From positions 293,557,217 to 293,621,216 of the forward strand of contig OZ024740.1 in assembly GCA_964016885.1 (NCBI GenBank): a DNA stretch of 64,000 nt, in the 5' to 3' direction. The notes beneath the pieces were generated by a model. The model made no database searches. It worked only from the letters and a program-made list of their open reading frames with translations, and was not told where the DNA came from. How positions within the stretch are numbered: the first letter of the stretch is position 1; each line of letters opens with the position of its first letter. Of the stretch, positions 59,150 through 64,000 are shown in pieces. Made by a program: the position numbers and the translations under genes. Source of the stretch: Eledone cirrhosa. Its lineage: Eukaryota; Mollusca; Cephalopoda; Octopoda; Eledonidae.

Positions 59150-59590
59150 TCTCAAGTCTTTCTGGGACTTTATGTAGCTGTCATCCTTCATACGAATTAC
59201 ATGTCCATACCAACATAATCTCCTCTCCTGCACACAACATTTGATTCCTCTTATGCCTAGTTTCTCTTTCAGTTTGTTTATGCTTTGCTGTTCGCGTATA
59301 TTACTATTACACATCCATCGGAGCATACAAGCTTCATTCCTTTCTAATCTACACAAGTCTTCTACACACAGCGCCCAGCTCTCACTACCATGCAACATTG
59401 CCGTTCATATGTACACATCATACAGTCTACCTTTTATTCTGAGGGAAAAGCCTTTTGTATCCAGCTGTGGCAGTAGCTCCCTCAACTTCTTCCATCCCGT
59501 TCTTTCAGAACCCCCCCATCCGCTGCTAATTTGGTATTGTTTTTACCAAGTCCTCCCAGACTTTGATGTCACTTGTTTTCAGAGATAGTT
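59150..59590 (-). pseudogene. LINE ORF2 C-terminal fragment (RTE/Jockey-like)
   Basis: Minus-strand frame MLHGSESWALCVEDLCRLER, NEACMLRWMC, REQQSINKLKEKLGIRGIKC, ERRLCWYGHVIRMKDD: the same C-terminal domain as at 35104-35690, from the same family. Upstream on the minus strand (59400-59590) the KGFSL..K.+LYD region is recognisable in another frame. Confidence 0.8.
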
Positions 59591-59734
59591 TGCTGCTTAC
59601 TGTCCTGGTGCAACTGCTACATATAAAGCCTACATTCTTAACTAAACTTCCTGAGATCCCACTACATCTCTTGTGTACCCATAGTTTGCATATGGGCAGA
59701 GGATGGAGTTTCTACCTACACCTCTCCTACATAA

Positions 59735-59800
59735 TGAGCACACACACACACACATATATATACACACACTCACATATATATATATATACTAGCCGAATTA
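59735..59800. repeat. CA/TA microsatellite
   Basis: ACACACACACATATATATAC and related runs. Confidence 0.9.
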
Positions 59801-60020
59801 CCAGTGCCTTACTGCGTTTCACACATTTTTTTTGTAAGAAAATGATGATTGATTTTAAATCAGTGATATAATTTATGGAGAAAAACTCAATATTATAATG
59901 CATGAAAAATTGGAAAACATCATTTTTTGTAATATATTAAATCAAAATTTCATTATTAAATCTTATTCTTATTTTGTTTCTTGTAAATAATTTTTTTCAA
60001 AATATCAATTAAAAACTTTT

Positions 60021-60690
60021 GTGAATAGGCATCATATCTTGTCAGTCATTTACCTATGGTTTAAGTTTCATATAAATCGAAAGGGAAAAGTTTTCAGCGG
60101 GGGTTTATACCCCCGGGGAACCCTAATAGGGGGTTTAACCACCATTAAGGTGTCTTATAGTATTGAAATTTTGTGAATAGGCATCATATCTCTTCATTTA
60201 TCTATGGTTTAAATTGTATATAAATCGAACCGAAAACATTTTCAGCAGGGATTTTGTGCCCCCTGGTGAACCCTAATAGGGGGTTTAATCCCCATTAGGG
60301 TATTGTAATTTTATTGAAATTTGCTGAAATGATGTGAATAGGCATCATATCTTGTCGTTTACCTATGGTTTAAATTGCATATAAATCGAAGGGAAAACAT
60401 TTTCAGCATGGGGTTTGTGCCACCGATGAACCCTAATAGGGGGTTTAACCCCCCTTAGGGTATTTTAATTTTATTGAAATTTTGTGAATAGGCATCATAT
60501 CTTGTCATTTACCTATGGTTTAAATTTCATATAAATCGAAGGTAAATTTTCAGCGGCGGTTTTGTGCCCCCCGATGAACCCTTTGATTAAAATGAAATAT
60601 ACTTATACAAGTACCCTGAGCAATGGCCAATCTTTTCCCTATAGGGCGTTTAACCCCCATTAGGGTGTCTTAATATTATTGAAATTTGCA
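60021..60690. repeat. ~155-bp tandem repeat (4 copies)
   Basis: GTGAATAGGCATCATATC starts units at 60021, 60173, 60334 and 60484. Each continues ACCTATGGTTTAA, ATATAAATCGAA, TTTTCAGC, a C-rich/G-rich CCCCTGGTGAACCCTAATAG block and GGGGGTTTAACCCCCATTAG. The last unit contains a roughly 50-bp insertion. Confidence 0.93.
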
Positions 60691-60701
60691 TACACACACA
60701 T

Positions 60702-60733
<32 letters not shown>

Positions 60734-60768
60734 CACAAACACACACACACATATATATATATACACAA

Positions 60769-60805
<37 letters not shown>

Positions 60806-60825
60806 CACAAACACACACACACATA
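60691..60825. repeat. CA/TA microsatellite
   Basis: Three ACACAC-TATATA blocks, following on directly from the tandem repeat. Confidence 0.9.
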
Positions 60826-61084
60826 TTTATATCTTTTAGCAGAGCATTTTAATATTGCCACTCAATGAAAACCCTGTTTGTTTGGAATAAATGAATCTTG
60901 AAAATTAGGAGTGCCTGTCAGTGTGTATGTGTTTGTCTACTTAGCATCGATTTACTACCCTCCCCATACCACCATATTACATTGACAGTCGGCTTTTCTG
61001 ATGATTTCCTCCAAATGAAACAGTTCTAGTCCTGTTGAAGCCATTTCTATATTAAATATATATATATACTCTTTTAGCTGTTCC
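60826..61084. other. No recognised feature
   Basis: Spacer before the LINE fragment. Confidence 0.4.
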
Positions 61085-61680
61085 AGCCATCCGGCTGAGC
61101 CCATGATTGGGTACTGCTCTTGTTGCTACACATTCTATCTCCAGCCTGTGTTGGCTGGCCATTGATGTAAGAGGGAGTTCGTTGCTGCTGCCCTTAGGTT
61201 ACCTTCGTACCGTGATGTGGGCTCATCCAGGATCCTGGATAACAGGGTGTCGAGAAGTTTCTTGAAAATATCCACGGCCACACCATGTAGATCTCTCAAA
61301 TCCCTCGGCAGTTTGTTGAAGAGTTGAGGGCCTTTTAACCCCAGTCTATTGCAATATCTGCTTCTTGTTCTAGATGTGTAAGACGGGACCTTTGTCACCA
61401 CACAGTGACGTCCTGTTCAGGGGTTGGTCCCGCTCTCAATACCAAAGTTTGGCGCTAGTCACTCCAGGATTTTGCATATGTATATCCCTGCGTATCTCTC
61501 CCGTCTTCGTTCCAAGGAGTAGAGTTTCAGTTCTTTTAGCCTCTCCCAGTAGCTCATCTACTTCATCGTGCAATCCTCTTGGTGTAGCTTCGTTGGATTG
61601 TCTCAAGTTCCGTGGTTAGTTTGATACTATGGGGTGACCACAGCTGGGAGCAATAGTCCAGGCGGCTTAGGAAAAATGGC
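61085..61680 (-). pseudogene. LINE 3'-end fragment
   Basis: Minus-strand sequence decodes in shifting frames to CSQLWSPHSIKLTTELETIQ, RTETLLLGTK, GLKGPQLFNKLPRDLRDLHG, VAVDIFKKLLDTLLSRI, DEPTSRYEGNLRAA, NSLLHQWPANTGWR near the end. This is the C-terminal region of a non-LTR retrotransposon RT, same family as 57970-58320. Decayed, 5'-truncated. Confidence 0.75.
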
Positions 61681-61871
61681 CTTCATAGTATCAACATGGT
61701 CTCCCGGTCTCTTATATAGAAAACCTCAATAAAAAGTCAAGATTTGTTTCGATTTAACAGAGCAGAAATAATTCGAGTCAGAATATTCCAACCAACCCAG
61801 CCTATATCAGCTGAATAAATATGTATATGGAGATATATATATACACACCCACATGCACATATATATATATA
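61681..61871. other. Spacer with (TA)n
   Basis: No recognised feature; ends in TATATATATATA next to the TIR element. Confidence 0.4.
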
Positions 61872-63049
61872 TTACAGGGGAAAATGCGGGCGCATGTAAA
61901 GAAATATTCTTAAATTAATAAACCTGGACAAGTTATTACACCTGGAAAAGTAAAGGACAAGAAAACTTCTTCTTAAAACTTCTTAAAATATTGCAGCTAT
62001 AGTATAAATTTGAATAATAAAAAATATTTGATTTAAATATACATAGAAAGTGATAAATTCTAATACAGTTGACTCTCTAATTGATAATAATACTAATTTA
62101 TGATCATTTATTTAATTTTGTGATCCTAATTTACACCATAGTGGTTGGGTCATTAAATAAATATACTTTATTTTACTTTACTAAATGGGACTGAAAAAAT
62201 GAGTGACAATTATAAACATCAAATAAAACAAAATTTTGGCATGTAAATGACACTAACAATTAATTAATAATTAATTAGGGAGCCAACTGTAATGATAAAT
62301 AATAACAAATTATAATTGTTTAATAATGAAATTTAAGACCTGTCAGAGATCAAAATAACCAATCTACATTTTTAGGTAGAGTAAAATTAGACTACAATTA
62401 AAAATTAAACATTGTCTAATTCAACAGTTCATCTAATGAATTGATGAATTCATTATAATTGATTGATTCACTATAAATGAATAATTGATGAATTGACTTT
62501 TACCTAATTTTGCCCCTTGAGATGTTGAATTTTACTATATTATAAAAAAGATCTGTAATACTCATAAAAAGTGCAATTATATGATGCACTGTTTTTGATT
62601 TATTTTACTGCATTATTTTATAACTAAATTTTTAAAAATATAATTTGATTAAGAGTGAACATTTTTAAATATCTTATAACATAAATTAATAAATTGTACA
62701 TATTAATTATTATTATTATTATTAATTAATTATTGTACAAATTTTATTTTAAAAAGATTAATTTGTATACACTAAGAAAAAAATTAAGTATACAGTAGTC
62801 AACTCTCCCTATAAGACAGTCATTTTTCCAGTCCTTTAAAGTGATATTTTTTTAACAATTAACTTATAATTATTTATTTTTAGTTCTATAATCTAAATTT
62901 TTTTTTTCAAATTTAGACTTTAGCTGCAATATTTTAAGAAGTTTTCTTGTCCTTTACTTTTCCAGGTGTAATAACTTGTCCTTTACTTTTCTAGGTTTAT
63001 TAATTTAAGAATATTTCTTTACATGCGCCCGCCTTTTTCCCTGTAATCC
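61872..63049. mobile_element. TIR DNA element (~1.17 kb), possibly TA-inserted
   Basis: ACAGGGGAAAATGCGGGCGC at the left end (from about 61874) and its inverse at the right end (GCGCCCGCCTTTTTCCCTGT, ending about 63046) define terminal inverted repeats of about 115-125 bp. They include TAAAGAAATATTCTTAAATT and GTAATAACTTGTCC-type blocks. TA borders both ends. The interior is AT-rich with no coding frame. The right arm has an extra 28-bp copy of the AAAAGTAAAGGACAAG segment. Probably a MITE; superfamily unclear. Confidence 0.75.
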
Positions 63050-63154
63050 ACTTTTTTTTCCAGGCAATGCAAGGATATTATATTAATATTAAAAATATTT
63101 ATCAACAAATAAGTTAAATAAATAATAATGAATAGGAAGAAGTGCAGATAGGAA

Positions 63155-63235
63155 AAGTAATCTGGGTGGGAATTGAACCCACGACCTTCGGATTGCCGGT
63201 CCGCTGCTGAGCTACCTGACCACAATTCACTATTG
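63155..63235 (-). repeat. tRNA-like sequence (SINE head or tRNA pseudogene)
   Basis: Minus strand: GGTCAGGTAGCTCAGCAGCG (A-box-like), CGGACCGGCAATCCGAAGG (anticodon-arm-like) and GTCGTGGGTTCAATTCCCAC (strong T-arm/B box). The acceptor ends do not pair convincingly and loop position 33 is not T, so it is not a functional tRNA. More likely a tRNA-derived SINE head. Confidence 0.6.
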
Positions 63236-63525
63236 CACAATCTATCACTATTTTAATGTATTAGAAATTAGAAACAACCTAAGCGTTACTTATGTATGTA
63301 GTTCCTTACACTCTTTTGGTCCTCACTTATTTTTATGTAACTTTTTTTCTACTGAACCAAATTTCAATATTTTTATGTCAAAAAGTAGCTTATCTGTGGT
63401 CCTATAAAGTGCAATAAACCGCATCCAATTCTATCAAAAATTGAATTAGTGACAAAGCTTTGAAGGTGTCGCGAGTGACCGAAATGGGACCTTAAGAATA
63501 TTATACACCTACTACCGTAGGTGTA
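63236..63525. other. No recognised feature
   Basis: AT-rich, nothing identified. Confidence 0.4.
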
Positions 63526-63600
63526 TGATATACACACACACACGCACACACTCAAACACACACACACACATACATACACGCATGCATGCATACATGATGG
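63526..63600. repeat. CA-rich microsatellite
   Basis: ACACACACACGCACACACTC and ACATACATACACGCATGCAT runs. Confidence 0.9.
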
Positions 63601-63739
63601 CTGCCCCCTCGTTATCGAGTATGGCCATTGCACGATATACCATTATTAATAATTATTAATTAATTCTATTGTGCAATGCCTGTGCATGAAGATATTTTTT
63701 TAAATGAGGAAAGACTGTGCACTGAGCCAATCCCACTCT

Positions 63740-63935
63740 CTGAGCGACAGTAGCTATAACCCGAAAAGAAGAAAATATCAACATCATCGGTAACTACTGA
63801 GCCGCAGGTTTTATATCGGAGTTATCCCAGTTTCCTGAGTTGCCTTCTCCTAGAAGAATGCCCTGACAAAGGCTAGGGGTCCTTCACTCCCAGTGGTTTA
63901 ACCGCGCGATCGGGTGTCCAGCCCAATTATTTCTA
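63740..63935. other. GC-richer unclassified block
   Basis: Less AT-rich than its surroundings: TTATCCCAGTTTCCTGAGTT, GCCTTCTCCTAGAAGAATGC, CCCTGACAAAGGCTAGGGGT and GGTTTAACCGCGCGATCGGG. No open frame of note and no tRNA fold seen. It may be the body of a further SINE family cut by the window edge. Confidence 0.35.
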
Positions 63936-64000
63936 TGTCCCCGCGCATGTACATACACATGCACCCATGTATATACACATATACATATACATACATATGT

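Noticed and set aside
63155..63235. Functional tRNA gene
   Set aside because: T-arm is good, but the acceptor stem does not pair and the anticodon loop lacks the usual T33. A SINE head or pseudogene fits better.

Overview
The window looks like repeat-dominated nuclear DNA of a coleoid cephalopod, most likely an octopus. The reasons are the tRNA-derived SINEs whose body resembles the conserved cephalopod Ceph-SINE domain, the SINE/LINE tails ending in (GATGAT)n, the AT-rich background, the spliced cytochrome P450 exons, and the very high load of transposon debris and satellites. No complete host gene is present. The only host coding sequence I can support is three exons of cytochrome P450 (CYP4-type) genes: one on the + strand (15918-16097), and two on the - strand (45234-45300 and 36540-36719) whose splice phases and domain order fit consecutive exons of one gene.

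Layout. 1-5420: SINE remnants, a 742-bp foldback DNA element with 22-bp TIRs, and a Tx1/L1-like LINE in which an Asn/Thr-rich ORF1 is joined directly to the 3' half of the reverse transcriptase (RT). 7035-9552: a 5'-truncated copy of the same LINE family on the - strand. 12.1-15.4 kb: LINE/SINE tails with roughly 50-bp tandem units, a decayed RT of another family, and a trinucleotide repeat. 15.9-17.2 kb: the + strand P450 exon and a 17-bp satellite. 17.6-21.8 kb: two independent solo LTRs (4-bp target-site duplications) flanking a dead LINE. 21.9-33.6 kb: a LINE RT fragment running straight into a 36-bp satellite, an inverted second array of that satellite of about 3.1 kb, and between them a decayed CTATAGTTTC repeat split by a complete but defective hAT transposon (26331-29792). 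34.2-36.1 kb: a 351-bp tandem duplication and a LINE 3' end whose tail matches the SINEs.

36.5-45.3 kb holds the two - strand P450 exons separated by an 8.5-kb intron. The intron contains a 40-bp minisatellite, two SINEs with clear target-site duplications, and a complete Ty3/Gypsy retrotransposon (39583-44962). That element has near-identical 263-bp LTRs, a AAGTT target-site duplication, a canonical -1 frameshift signal (GGGAAAC plus hairpin) between gag and pol, and two disabling lesions. 45.4-56.5 kb is satellite: a 2.9-kb degenerate hexamer array (CTAACA changing to GCTGAC/GCTAAC), then about 8 kb of roughly 890-bp monomers carrying conserved hairpins. 56.5-64 kb: a 372-bp tandem repeat, SINEs, LINE 3' ends, a roughly 155-bp tandem repeat, a TIR element of about 1.17 kb and a tRNA-like sequence.

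Calls rest on reading the sequence and on family knowledge; no database search was possible. Clade names for LINEs and LTR elements are inferences.
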